Below, one piece after another: positions 1-8,527 of a stretch of DNA of 57,329 nucleotides; within the stretch, counting starts at the first letter, position 1, and every line of letters begins with the position of its first letter. The stretch is from Bacilli bacterium (GTDB lineage Bacteria > Bacillota_I > Bacilli_A > RFN20 > CAG-826): contig JAFSNY010000039.1 in the NCBI GenBank assembly GCA_017447305.1, forward strand, positions 1 to 57,329, written 5' to 3'. A model generated the notes under the pieces. It saw only the letters and a list, made by a program, of their open reading frames with translations. It was not told where the DNA came from and did no database searches. The position numbers were made by a program, and so were the translations under genes.

Positions 1-429
1 TCAATATCAGAATTATGTAATAAAGCTTGGGTTTCAAGATGCACATTCTATAGAAATTACAAAGATATGGACGACATCATCTATCAATTTTTCATGAGAA
101 AATCAAAGAATTGGTGGGAAACAAACTACGTCAAGTTTTTAAAAGAAGAAAAAGATGTTAGCGTTAGTCTTTTTGAATACCTATTATCCTTAAAAGATGA
201 AATCTTGACTATTTATCAAAGAGGCTTATCTCATATATTTGAAAAGCACATTTTTGATTCAGCGATAAATGGAAGGAATATTTTTGATAAAGAACAATCT
301 TATTCTTCCGCGAGAGTGTCAGGTTCAATTGTTGGTTTAACTAATGAATGGGTGAGAAGAGGGATGCAAGATTCACCAGAATACCTGGCTAAATTTTTAA
401 ATAAGGAAATTGAATACAAAACGATTTAA
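1..429 (+). CDS. TetR/AcrR family transcriptional regulator, 5' end outside the window
   Basis: The frame is open from base 1, so the gene starts upstream of the window. The first residues (ISELCNKAWVSRCTFYRNYK) are the second half of a TetR-type helix-turn-helix, with the usual pattern of a short turn followed by S-R-x-T-F-Y-R-x-Y-K. An internal ATG at 67 would give a protein with no DNA-binding domain and is not the true start. The remainder is the helical ligand-binding and dimer domain; the run ending in GLSHIFEKHIF resembles the TetR_C_8/C_7 type C-terminus. The gene lies 8 bases before a large membrane protein gene and may control it, a common arrangement for TetR repressors and the transporters they regulate. 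The ligand cannot be read from the sequence. Confidence 0.85.
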   Translation, partial: SISELCNKAWVSRCTFYRNYKDMDDIIYQFFMRKSKNWWETNYVKFLKEEKDVSVSLFEYLLSLKDEILTIYQRGLSHIFEKHIFDSAINGRNIFDKEQSYSSARVSGSIVGLTNEWVRRGMQDSPEYLAKFLNKEIEYKTI

Positions 430-437
430 AAGAGTTT

Positions 438-1688
438 ATGTTTAAAAACATTTGTAAATATATTGAACTTGCACTGTCATTTTTATTATTAGGGACCACT
501 ATTTATCAAAGTATCATTGGTGGACGATTATTTTTGCTAGTCTCTTTATTATTCTTAATAGAAACAGTTATTTATTCTTTAGCGTTGTTCAATAAAACAC
601 TCAAACTATCATCGTTAATTCAATTTATTCATTCACCACTTGCGATGGTTGTTTTGTTAATATCGGTGGTCTTAAATGGGGAAGCAAAATATTCAATATT
701 GTTAATCATTATTGCTTCTATTTACATCTTCTTAAAAATAGGGATTATCATCTATTATTATCTTATTCATGAGAGGAAAGATGATGTAATTAGCTATGCT
801 AAGTTTTATAACGGATTATGCTCTTTACTATACGTTATCGACTTATTAATTGTCGTTATTTTTAAAAATATCGCCATAGAAGCAACAGCCTTAACATTTT
901 TATTAATTCTCATCATCATTAACGCCTTGTCAACTTTCGCAGTGGCTTATTTCGCTCTAGCTTTTCTTGTTACTGCCTATTCTTTAAAAACACTGTCATT
1001 TAAAGAAAAGATCACTGCTGTTTCTAGATTTTTTATCAAATATGAACTTGGCTTTATTATTAGTGAGATATTTTGCTTTGTCACTATGATAGTGTCTTTT
1101 ATTAACGTAAACAAAAATCAATTCTTCTTCTTTTTAGGCGTGTTTTATTCAATCATATTTACCGCTAGATTGATTACTTTCTTATGGAATAAGAGTTTAG
1201 AAAAGAAAGAGACTAATCCCCTATTATTATCAAAGAAAAAACACGGAATTCTCTTATTTAATTCATTGTTCTTTTTAGCGGCAGGAGATTTATTATCTAT
1301 CTCTTCTATCTTACTATCAGCTCTTAGAGCTTCTTCTAATATACCAGCCTGGTTTTTTGTGGGTTTTATGTTTCCTTTTTCAATATTAAATTTTGTATTA
1401 AGCATGATTCATAGAAAATCCGCGAAAACAATTGATAATGCCTATTTAGATGTTACAGTGGATCAGTCCTTAATTACGTCGTTATTCTCTTTTTTGGCGG
1501 GGTTATCTTATTTCTTTAAATATATTTCTAATAATGATTTATCTGGTTTACTATGGCTTTTATTATGGCTAGGTGTTTTAACAATTATTACCGTTGCCTT
1601 AATCGTATCTTTTGTCCGTTCGTTAATGGGTTTAAAAGGGAAAAGAGGAACACAAAAAAACAGTCCTGATATTACATCAGAACTGTAA
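438..1688 (+). CDS. polytopic membrane protein of unknown function
   Basis: This 416-residue protein is almost entirely hydrophobic, with roughly eleven or twelve predicted membrane spans separated by short charged loops and a basic C-terminal tail (KGKRGTQKN). I see no ATP-binding motif, no transporter signature that I recognise and no signal peptide cleavage site. It follows the TetR-type regulator by 8 bases and is probably co-transcribed with it, so a regulated exporter or other integral membrane function is a reasonable guess but only an inference. The next bases downstream are relics rather than a continuing operon. Confidence 0.7.
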   Translation: MFKNICKYIELALSFLLLGTTIYQSIIGGRLFLLVSLLFLIETVIYSLALFNKTLKLSSLIQFIHSPLAMVVLLISVVLNGEAKYSILLIIIASIYIFLKIGIIIYYYLIHERKDDVISYAKFYNGLCSLLYVIDLLIVVIFKNIAIEATALTFLLILIIINALSTFAVAYFALAFLVTAYSLKTLSFKEKITAVSRFFIKYELGFIISEIFCFVTMIVSFINVNKNQFFFFLGVFYSIIFTARLITFLWNKSLEKKETNPLLLSKKKHGILLFNSLFFLAAGDLLSISSILLSALRASSNIPAWFFVGFMFPFSILNFVLSMIHRKSAKTIDNAYLDVTVDQSLITSLFSFLAGLSYFFKYISNNDLSGLLWLLLWLGVLTIITVALIVSFVRSLMGLKGKRGTQKNSPDITSEL

Positions 1689-1743
1689 TTAACGATTGGA
1701 AGTAAAAGCAAGAAATAATACACATGAGACGCTTCTTACAGAT

Positions 1744-1795
1744 AAATGGTACACCCTCCAAAAAATGGGACAACATTTTCTTAAAATGGTACACC
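1744..1795. repeat. three 12-base boxes spaced about two helical turns (insertion-sequence-end-like)
   Basis: AAATGGTACACC occurs at 1744 and at 1784, and a related box AAATGGGACAAC lies between them at 1763. The start-to-start distances are 19 and 21 bases. Multiple short, evenly spaced boxes are typical of the transposase-binding ends of some insertion sequences such as the IS21 family. There is no transposase beside them, so this is either a relic end or a protein-binding site of another kind. Confidence 0.5.
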
Positions 1796-1890
1796 TTTTA
1801 TTTCACTACACCTTAAAGAAAAAGGTCACTCAAGGAAGAGCAACCTCAACTTCGACACCAGTGGAAAATTTAAACCTTAATCTATCTTTA

Positions 1891-2049
1891 CTAATGACCA
1901 TCACCTAATCTACTGTCATTACCCATAACCATAATCGTATTGTCTTCTTTAATATCAAATATTTCTCTTGCTTCTTTTAGAATCTTCGTTTATCCCTTAG
2001 GCCCTACTCTAATAGAAACGATGAATCGGTTATCACTAGTTTCTTTCAT
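1891..2049 (-). pseudogene. AbrB/SpoVT-type regulator fragment with an internal stop codon
   Basis: Reading the minus strand from an ATG at 2049 gives MKETSDNRFIVSIRVGPKG, then TAA, then TKILKEAREIFDIKEDNTIM and a short tail. This matches the swapped-hairpin DNA-binding domain of AbrB-like proteins, whose pattern is V-x-x-K-G-Q-I-x-I-P-K-E-A-R-x-x-F-x-I-K-x-G-D. The stop falls exactly where the conserved glutamine should be, so a single CAA to TAA change explains it. The remaining C-terminal part also lacks the usual length. The gene is therefore decayed, within a gap of about 440 bases that otherwise holds only the repeat boxes at 1744-1795. Confidence 0.75.
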
Positions 2050-2134
2050 AATTATTATTTTTTTTACTTTATATATCGCTATTTCCTATTTCTAATAGAT
2101 ATTATGTGATATCTTTTTATTTGAGATAATTAAT

Positions 2135-2854
2135 ATGCGATTGAACAATAAATTATTTGTATTACCACTTCTCTCTATATTCTTATTTGGCTGCTCTATA
2201 AATAATCCAGCAACTGTTAAACCAATTAGTTTAGAGGAAAGATTGAATAATGCTTATTTAGATGTTATTGAAACAAAAGAAGAAAATATTCGTCCCTTAA
2301 TTAATATCTCTCTTGATGAAAAGAATATCACTTGGAATGAAGATAATAATCGAGTGTTGTTATTTACATTGCATCGATTTCCTGATTCATATCCTGATGG
2401 AGAAGATATTACATTTTCGTGGGGTGAATCTTGGCTTTGCTCAGTAAAAGAATTGCAAGGTTGGTATGTAAATAACAAAGATAATATTAAAGACCCGTTA
2501 CTCAGAATAAAACAATTACTTGGAATGAGCCACGAGAGTAAAAATACATATATTAGTTCGCTTTGGATTGGTGTTGATGATTTGATTCGACCTGCATATG
2601 TAACTGATGTTAATAAACCAATGGCGACATCTTTTGATGAAAATGTATCCGAAGAATATAAAGCTTGGTTCATCAATCAATATTATTATTCATATGATGT
2701 TAATAAACTTCCATGGACAAGACTTGGCTATACATATGATTGGAGCGAAGAAGCAAAAAATAAATATGGATTAAGTGAATTTATCGCATTTAAAGGAACA
2801 ACAGCAAAAGTTGATAAAACACTACCTGTCGAAGTTTTTTTAAAAACTCTTTGA
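2135..2854 (+). CDS. predicted lipoprotein of unknown function
   Basis: The first 20 residues form a lipoprotein signal: a basic start (MRLNNK), a hydrophobic stretch and the lipobox LFGC, so the mature protein should be anchored to the outer face of the membrane through Cys20. The remaining 219 residues are polar, rich in Asn, Asp, Trp and Tyr, and match no family that I recognise. Start choice follows the signal peptide. It ends 35 bases before the TIR-methyltransferase gene on the same strand, so the two may share a transcript, although the lipoprotein is extracellular and the downstream protein should be cytoplasmic. Confidence 0.7.
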   Translation: MRLNNKLFVLPLLSIFLFGCSINNPATVKPISLEERLNNAYLDVIETKEENIRPLINISLDEKNITWNEDNNRVLLFTLHRFPDSYPDGEDITFSWGESWLCSVKELQGWYVNNKDNIKDPLLRIKQLLGMSHESKNTYISSLWIGVDDLIRPAYVTDVNKPMATSFDENVSEEYKAWFINQYYYSYDVNKLPWTRLGYTYDWSEEAKNKYGLSEFIAFKGTTAKVDKTLPVEVFLKTL

Positions 2855-2889
2855 TATATTGTTACTAATTTCTATAACGAAGGTGAATT

Positions 2890-4272
2890 ATGATTAGAAA
2901 GAATTACAAAGTTTTTATTGCATATCATGGAACCTATAGTGAAAAAGGTTCAAAACAAGACGCTGAAGATTTAAGAAAATATCTTCTTAATCATGGTTTT
3001 AGTGAATCAGAGATTTTCTTTTTCCCTTCAAAAGAAGGTGGCGCCTATAAGGCCAATGTCATCGACGCATTATCAAGTCAGACTTTCATTCTTGTTTATA
3101 ATGAGAATTTAAAGCTTGAAGATAATGGAATAATCGATCACAAAGAGCATTATGAATTATGCACTGAAATCGATGCTTTTTATGCGCTGACACAGTTAGG
3201 GAATGATGTCGGTCAAAACGACGCGAAAGCGTTATATGTTGGCAACATGGACATCCACCATCGAGGAGACGAAAGCCTTCTCCATCCTTTGTTTAAAGAT
3301 ATTGCTCAATCCGCTACATCAAAAGAAGACAAAGAAACAGCTTTTGAAGGAATTCTTAAATGGATAAATATCCGTCTATCAACACAAGAAAAAGATGATA
3401 ATAACAATCAAATTAGAAATATAGAATTTTTCGATGATAATATCGAAGAAAGAAGAAGATTAGAAAGACAACAAAAATTTTTATTAAAATTTGATGCTTC
3501 TACCTATGATTATCATTTAAAAGACATGAAAAATATCAACATCCTTGATTTAGGTTGCTCTAATGGTAGAGGAGTGATGGAAAGACTTGGTAAAAGAGAA
3601 GGATTATATAATAGATTAATTGGTATCGATTCGAGTGCTTCTAGTATCGATGAGGCTCGCTATTACTACGATAATAAAAATATTTCTTTTTATGTTGTTG
3701 ACGTGGAAAGTGAAGATTTTTTACCTAAGATGCATGGAATAATGAAACAAGAAGGAATCGATGGTTTCGACTTTATTAACTGTCAATCCTTATTACTTCA
3801 TTTAAAGAATCCTTTTAACGTTTTAAAATCTGTTCGTTCGTTGATGAATGATGGAGGAATTATCTTTATTTTAGATGTTGATGATGGCTTGACATTAGCC
3901 TATCCAGATAACGATCATTTAATATCTCATCTATTTGATATTGATTATCAACTTCCTACTACTGGTAACCGTCACTGCGGTCGAACAATCCCTGGTCTTC
4001 TATCTCTTGCTGGATATAAAAATATAGTATTAGAAAAAGCAGGAATTAATACTTGTTCTTTAACTCACGAAGAAAGAGAAACGCTTTTCCGTTTTAATTA
4101 TGATTTCATTAAAGCGGGTTTAGAAAAAACCATTAAAAAAGATCCTGATAATAAAGAAATGCAAAATCATCTTAAATGGGTGATTAAAATGGGTGATGAA
4201 ATGGAAAAACGCTTTTACAGCGATTCCTTCTTCTTCACTTATGGTGATGTAATAATCACTGCAAAAAAATAA
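2890..4272 (+). CDS. TIR-like domain fused to a class I SAM-dependent methyltransferase
   Basis: Two domains are visible in 460 residues. Residues 6-140 look TIR/SEFIR-like: a first strand KVFIAYHG, a helix followed by a second strand EIFFFPS, a third strand TFILVYNEN, and an acidic residue in YELCTEIDAF (Glu93) at the place where active TIR NADases carry the catalytic glutamate. Residues 213-460 are a Rossmann-fold methyltransferase: motif I ILDLGCSNGRG (218-228), the ribose-binding acid in LIGIDSS (Asp247), a third acidic strand YVVDVES and a post-motif strand GGIIFILDVDD. A charged linker of about 50 residues joins them. The ribosome site AAGGTG precedes the ATG at 2890. TIR domains consume or cyclise NAD in bacterial defence and signalling; the methyltransferase substrate is unknown. 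The domain calls rest on motifs seen by eye. Confidence 0.7.
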   Translation: MIRKNYKVFIAYHGTYSEKGSKQDAEDLRKYLLNHGFSESEIFFFPSKEGGAYKANVIDALSSQTFILVYNENLKLEDNGIIDHKEHYELCTEIDAFYALTQLGNDVGQNDAKALYVGNMDIHHRGDESLLHPLFKDIAQSATSKEDKETAFEGILKWINIRLSTQEKDDNNNQIRNIEFFDDNIEERRRLERQQKFLLKFDASTYDYHLKDMKNINILDLGCSNGRGVMERLGKREGLYNRLIGIDSSASSIDEARYYYDNKNISFYVVDVESEDFLPKMHGIMKQEGIDGFDFINCQSLLLHLKNPFNVLKSVRSLMNDGGIIFILDVDDGLTLAYPDNDHLISHLFDIDYQLPTTGNRHCGRTIPGLLSLAGYKNIVLEKAGINTCSLTHEERETLFRFNYDFIKAGLEKTIKKDPDNKEMQNHLKWVIKMGDEMEKRFYSDSFFFTYGDVIITAKK

Positions 4273-4291
4273 TTAATAATTGGTTTATGAT

Positions 4292-4501
4292 TTATAGGTG
4301 ACGTAAACTCACTAGTGCTAACAAAACGAAATCAATACCACCGTCGCCACTTTTAGACGTCACCTCAACTTCAGACAATCCAATCGATTCTAAAAATGGC
4401 TTTAAAAATTCTTCGAAATCATAGCCAGTTTCAAATTGATGATAAAATTCATCAAGGATTTTGCCAAGTTCAGCTTTGCTTAATTCTTTAATTGTCCTCA
4501 T
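4292..4501 (-). pseudogene. truncated Mrr-like restriction endonuclease fragment
   Basis: The 69-residue product contains GLSEVEVTSKSGDGGIDFV, which is the first half of an Mrr-type PD-(D/E)XK nuclease core: the acidic residue of G-D-G-G-I-D is kept, but the frame then runs into unrelated residues and stops, so the second half with the Q/E-x-K catalytic pair is missing. The start ATG overlaps the TGA stop of the upstream nuclease gene by four bases (ATGA), a sign of an old operon. It converges on the TIR-methyltransferase gene, only 19 bases away. I treat it as a remnant. Confidence 0.6.
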
Positions 4502-5052
4502 TGGTTGTCACCATTATTATTTTTTTCATCTTCCATCATTTCTTTGATGGCGGGAATGGACATTAATTGCTGATAGAAGTATTCCATGTTTGCTTTAGCA
4601 TCCTTTTTGCGCTCTTCAATTATCTCATCGTATGAAATTCCTAATATTTCACACAATTCTTTTCCTGTCATTACGTGCTCAATTTCAAAGGCGTTTTTAA
4701 AGCCTTTAACGATTTCTTCTTTGTTAGTTTGATTGAAACAACAAACGTAATAATCGGATACAAATGGTATTTTGGCACCTATATGGAGGTTGAATCTCTC
4801 AAGGTGCTCTTGCTCTCCCCATGCTTTTTTAGTATCAAATGAATCGCCATCTTTTAATTCGATGATTTTGCAAACTCTTTTTTGCTGAACGACAAAAACT
4901 AATAAATCCGGTTCGTTACCATCTAATTTATATGAGCTCTTTTTAAGAATTCTCTTGGTACAGACATATGTCCCGTAAAATGCATAAGTAATACTTTCAA
5001 TTCTATATACTTTGTATATAGATAAAATAAAAAGACATCTTGATGTTAACAA
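4498..5052 (-). CDS. PD-(D/E)XK nuclease, type II restriction enzyme-like, N-terminus uncertain
   Basis: The core EPDLLVFV followed about ten residues later by IIELKDGDSFDTKKA is a good PD-(D/E)XK nuclease signature: acid, then E-x-K on the next strand. Similar ELKDGDxFDTKK strings occur in several type II restriction endonucleases. The C-terminal third is helical and ends in an acidic tail. The only in-frame start at the 5' end is TTG at 5052; the residues before about 45 (MLTSRCLFILSIYKVYRIES) do not look like a natural N-terminus, and the repeat boxes at 5053-5124 lie immediately upstream. The gene may therefore have lost its beginning to an insertion. No adjacent cognate methyltransferase is obvious. 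Function is inferred from the motif alone. Confidence 0.55.
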   Translation of the reverse strand: MLTSRCLFILSIYKVYRIESITYAFYGTYVCTKRILKKSSYKLDGNEPDLLVFVVQQKRVCKIIELKDGDSFDTKKAWGEQEHLERFNLHIGAKIPFVSDYYVCCFNQTNKEEIVKGFKNAFEIEHVMTGKELCEILGISYDEIIEERKKDAKANMEYFYQQLMSIPAIKEMMEDEKNNNGDNQ

Positions 5053-5124
5053 AATGTCTCATTTTTTCGAATGTCTCAATGTAACGACATTACTAGTAAA
5101 CACGACCAATCGTAACGACATTAC
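5053..5124. repeat. paired direct-repeat boxes, insertion-sequence-end-like
   Basis: Two box types are each present twice in the same orientation: AATGTCTCA at 5053 and 5070, and GTAACGACATTAC at 5081 and 5112. The block abuts the abnormal 5' end of the nuclease gene on one side and a short open frame at 5126-5260 on the other. This is the layout expected for a relic insertion-sequence end, but no transposase is present. Confidence 0.5.
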
Positions 5125-5125
5125 A

Positions 5126-5260
5126 CTAATCTTTTACGTTTAATAATATGTAATCGAAATACTTCAAGGTAGAAAACGCATATCTTTTAGCAACGTATTC
5201 ATTTCCACCATGCTTGCTATTACATTCAGAAGTATCTGTGCTGTTGCTGTAATACTTCAT
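5126..5260 (-). CDS. short open frame, possible gene remnant
   Basis: An ATG at 5260 opens a 44-residue frame (MKYYSNSTDTSECNSKHGGN, then a segment ending YILLNVKD). It stops two bases before the repeat block at 5112-5124, so it may be the broken 5' end of a gene interrupted at that point. There is no clear ribosome site and no family match that I know. The remaining bases from 5261 to 5455 are AT-rich and show no gene. Confidence 0.2.
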   Translation of the reverse strand: MKYYSNSTDTSECNSKHGGNEYVAKRYAFSTLKYFDYILLNVKD

Positions 5261-5455
5261 GGTTATAACAAATTTTACACTGACAAATATATTATATGCA
5301 TGCATGTTTTACAAAAGTGCCATGCATTTAGCAAACTATAAGATTTTCTTCCTATATCTTTAACTATTATAGTCTAAAAAAACAGTAATATAAAAATGGA
5401 TATTTCTTACATCAAAATATGGAGTGTATATTATAACTTCTTCTATCTTTTTGCC

Positions 5456-7453
5456 TTATATAGGCATTTCTATTTCTGGGATATCAATAAATTGATATGA
5501 GTAATATTCTATTGCGCCATCATCATTTTTTATTTCAATTTGATCAAGTGTATCATATATAAATGTTATTCTAATCGTTTTGCCATTTAGATAATAGCAT
5601 CCTCCAACATCTAAAGTTTCATATGTAGCGTCATCATAATTATATGGTTTTAAACCTGATAAATTAAATAGCCAAGTACGGATATTAGAATCAAATGTCT
5701 TTTGCCATCCTTCATATTCGGGACAAGTATAACGATATCCTCCATTATCTATTATCTCAAAATAATTATCGACAAATTCATTTGTGTTATCAATATATGT
5801 TCTATAGTTGCCTTTATAGTCATTATATAAAACATGATACTCGTCAATAATTTGTTCATTTCTATATTTATAGTAGCTAATATTTATTTTTTTATCGGCG
5901 ATATCAGTTAAAGAGAAGTAGCTATTCCAAGCGTCTTTAGAAACACTGTATTTATCATCAATAAAGTATTTATATTGTGGATTGATACTTATTGATGTGA
6001 TATTTAAATCCATCTTCGTAAACACCCCATTAAAAATCATTCTTAAATTGAATGTATCATTAATAAGTTCTATATCTGCGCTATAGTGACCTAAATAAAT
6101 CTTTTCATCTTTATTAACATCATATAAACATTCAAAATCAATCCTAAATGCTTCATCGTCATAAGAGTTAAAAAGGGCAAAGCCAAGAAGAATTTGCTGG
6201 TTATTTAATACAAATTCTACGTAAAACACATTTTTTTCATTATCAATATCAATTACGAGAAATCCACCAGTAAAGATGTCGATGCCTTTTTCATTATCAT
6301 TTGGGAAGACGACATTACTAATCTCAATCTTTTTATGATTTAAGTAAGATTTTAATTGTTCTTCTGCGTGAGGATATTCATATCTATCTGTTATATCTTC
6401 TTTATTAGTTAATGTAGCAGTTACATCTACATAAACCACTTCTTCTTTCTTCTCGTCTTTAAGCAGCGCAAATTGAAGTTCCATATCATGTTCTTTAATA
6501 ACCGCGCCAGGAATATTAATGAGTCTATTTTCATCACTAGAAGGATCATAGTCTTTACCATAGCCCATTCTCTTATCAAAAGATATGTTAAATGATTTAG
6601 TGGCACTCTTATAGTCTTCACTAACACCAAAATATACTATGACGATATTTCTACTTAAGTTAGTAACTAACTGCACTTCGGTAGATGTATATTTATCACC
6701 AATTACATATAGATATGCATCTTTTAATTCATCTTCTATAACTTCTTTATATTCTGAAGTTTCCACTACAACATTACTTAATTTATGTTTTGTGTACCAA
6801 TATGGATTAGAGTTATCCATCACTTTTCCATCTGGAATATCCACTTTTGTTTTATCGTAATCACGCGCTTCTAAGATATAAGTTGTATCGTTAATAACAG
6901 CCTTAAAGCTTGTCACTTTTTTATTATAAAATTTAAATTCAACGTATTCTGCTTGTATACGCGTAGTAGATTGAGTCTTTTCATCTTTATAATTATCACT
7001 ATCGTAGTTAGTAGCGATATATGCTTCTTTTGTAGAATCATAACTAAACGCTTGATATTCAAATGTATGGATAATCGTGTAATCTAAAATATCCGCTTTG
7101 AAACCATCAATAGTTTTATATTCTTCAATAACCCAGCCTTCGTCTTCACTATTATAAATATGACGATATCCACCTTCATCTAATAGTTGATAATAATCGT
7201 TAATCGTATCTTTAATCTCTACATGAATCTTGCCGTTTTCATTTTTAATAACACCCGTAGAAGTAACCTGATTATTAATTAAAACTTGGCGGTCTAAGGT
7301 GAAATTGTTATCGCTAGAAAATAACCCACCTTGACTTATATTGACATTCCAAAAGTTTTCATCCACTTGACTAGGAGATAATGAAGAAAATGAACAGCCA
7401 CATAAAGAAGTTGATAAAAATAAGATTATTGGAGAAAAAAATCTAGATTTCAT
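5456..7453 (-). CDS. large predicted lipoprotein with an internally repeated module
   Basis: This 665-residue protein starts with a lipoprotein signal (basic start, hydrophobic run, lipobox LCGC with Cys at residue 20) and should be anchored outside the cell. The mature part is rich in Asp, Asn, Tyr and Ile with alternating patterns that suggest beta structure. The N-terminal and C-terminal parts resemble each other: each contains a Y-x-x-x-D-x-GGYR block (LLDEGGYRHIYN near residue 90 and IIDNGGYRYTCP near residue 575) followed at a similar distance by EGW. The module therefore looks duplicated. No enzyme motif is visible. The gene stands alone on the minus strand. Confidence 0.7.
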   Translation of the reverse strand: MKSRFFSPIILFLSTSLCGCSFSSLSPSQVDENFWNVNISQGGLFSSDNNFTLDRQVLINNQVTSTGVIKNENGKIHVEIKDTINDYYQLLDEGGYRHIYNSEDEGWVIEEYKTIDGFKADILDYTIIHTFEYQAFSYDSTKEAYIATNYDSDNYKDEKTQSTTRIQAEYVEFKFYNKKVTSFKAVINDTTYILEARDYDKTKVDIPDGKVMDNSNPYWYTKHKLSNVVVETSEYKEVIEDELKDAYLYVIGDKYTSTEVQLVTNLSRNIVIVYFGVSEDYKSATKSFNISFDKRMGYGKDYDPSSDENRLINIPGAVIKEHDMELQFALLKDEKKEEVVYVDVTATLTNKEDITDRYEYPHAEEQLKSYLNHKKIEISNVVFPNDNEKGIDIFTGGFLVIDIDNEKNVFYVEFVLNNQQILLGFALFNSYDDEAFRIDFECLYDVNKDEKIYLGHYSADIELINDTFNLRMIFNGVFTKMDLNITSISINPQYKYFIDDKYSVSKDAWNSYFSLTDIADKKINISYYKYRNEQIIDEYHVLYNDYKGNYRTYIDNTNEFVDNYFEIIDNGGYRYTCPEYEGWQKTFDSNIRTWLFNLSGLKPYNYDDATYETLDVGGCYYLNGKTIRITFIYDTLDQIEIKNDDGAIEYYSYQFIDIPEIEMPI

Positions 7454-7665
7454 ATCTCTACTTTAATATAACCACGAAACATAAATAAAAGCAAACTAGA
7501 ATCCTAGTATCTCTTCTTATCCAAACTTGAAATCAATTTTTGTCTTTCCTAAAAATAATTATTACATGATTCAATAAATCACATTAAAAACTCGAAGATT
7601 CAAGTCATTTTTGAGCGTTTTTGATTGCAATCATTATTGTTTTTCTTCGTTGCGTAATTCTGGAT

Positions 7666-7713
7666 ATAGAGTGACAAATGGAGAGACAAATGTCACCCTA
7701 GATGTCACTCTAT
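7666..7713. repeat. perfect 10-base inverted repeat with internal repeated boxes
   Basis: ATAGAGTGAC at 7666-7675 is matched by GTCACTCTAT at 7704-7713. Inside lie GAGACAAATG and further GTCAC copies. It occupies the 470-base gap between the large lipoprotein gene and the Fic remnant. It could be another insertion-sequence end or an operator. Confidence 0.4.
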
Positions 7714-7784
7714 TTATATTTAATTCATTATAAAGATAATATGCCAATATTTATGCTGTGCAAAGATTTTTTGCCATCGAAATA

Positions 7785-7815
7785 GAAAAAAGAGACTAAT
7801 ATCACTATTAATCTC
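7785..7815 (-). terminator. Rho-independent terminator
   Basis: On the minus strand a 10-bp stem (one T-G pair) with the loop GTGA is followed by a run of six T. It would end transcription coming from the Fic/antitoxin side. Confidence 0.75.
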
Positions 7816-7864
7816 CAATCTCTCATAATGATGGCAGATTACTTAAGTAATACAAATACCATCT

Positions 7865-7900
7865 AAAAGTTGGGTTATATTCACCACAAGTGATACATTT
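7865..7900. repeat. third, shorter copy of the 74-base island repeat
   Basis: AAAAGTTGGG and TTCACCACAAGTGATACA match the right half of the repeat at 8784-8857. It lies just downstream of the Fic reading frame. Confidence 0.6.
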
Positions 7901-7925
7901 TTAGCGTATCTTGGGATGGATTAAG

Positions 7926-8527
7926 TCATAGAGAATAAATGATTTTAGAAATGATAGCTCTTAATTTATCATTATTCCCATTAACACTTTCAAAACTAGC
8001 AACATTATTCTCTTCAGCACTGATTTTAGACCAGTCAAAGCCATATCCGCTTTTAAGACCAATATATCTAATAATTCTCTTTGGGTTCTACCATTGCCTT
8101 CTCTAAAAGGATGAAGAGCATTTATATCCGCTAAAAGATTAGTGACATAGTTAATGAAATCTTCTTTCGGAATGCCTTGAAAGTAGTTATCTCTTTTTAG
8201 ATTAGCAAAAATGTCTTTAGCGTAGGATTCGATGTATTGCGGAAGGCAAAACAAATTACCCTTTGCAATCGCAACAGTCCTTACCTTACCTGCCCAAAAG
8301 AATAAATCTTGAAACAAATAAAAATGAATCGCTTTCAAGTGCTCAAAATCTAGGTTGCCATCTATTGGTTTATTCAATAATTCGGATTGTCTCAAGCCAC
8401 TATAAAAACGTTCGACCTTATAAAAGGTTTCCTCGTCTTGTATATTTAGTTTATTTATTAAAACATCACTGTCTTGATAACAGTAGATGCCCTTTTCGTC
8501 TAAATAAGAATATTTATATTTATCCAT
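7926..8527 (-). pseudogene. fic: Fic-domain AMP-transferase toxin with a one-base frameshift
   Basis: The uninterrupted frame (7961-8527) contains the full Fic catalytic loop HPFREGNGRTQR at residues 139-150, with the catalytic histidine, and the upstream flap region. Immediately after TQRE the frame goes wrong. The other frame continues as RYIGLKSGYGFDWSKISAEE and on to a TGA at 7926, which is exactly the normal C-terminal Fic sequence. The text GAATTATTAGA near 8068-8078 (minus-strand reading) becomes GAATTTATTAGA if one T is restored, giving a 200-residue protein of normal length. Fic enzymes of this type attach AMP to target proteins. The gene overlaps its antitoxin gene by 8 bases. It is either a recent pseudogene or a sequencing error. 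Confidence 0.85.

Noticed and set aside
1696-1908. 70-residue open frame on the plus strand
   Set aside because: It lies across the repeat boxes and the AbrB remnant, has no ribosome site and no protein-like composition.
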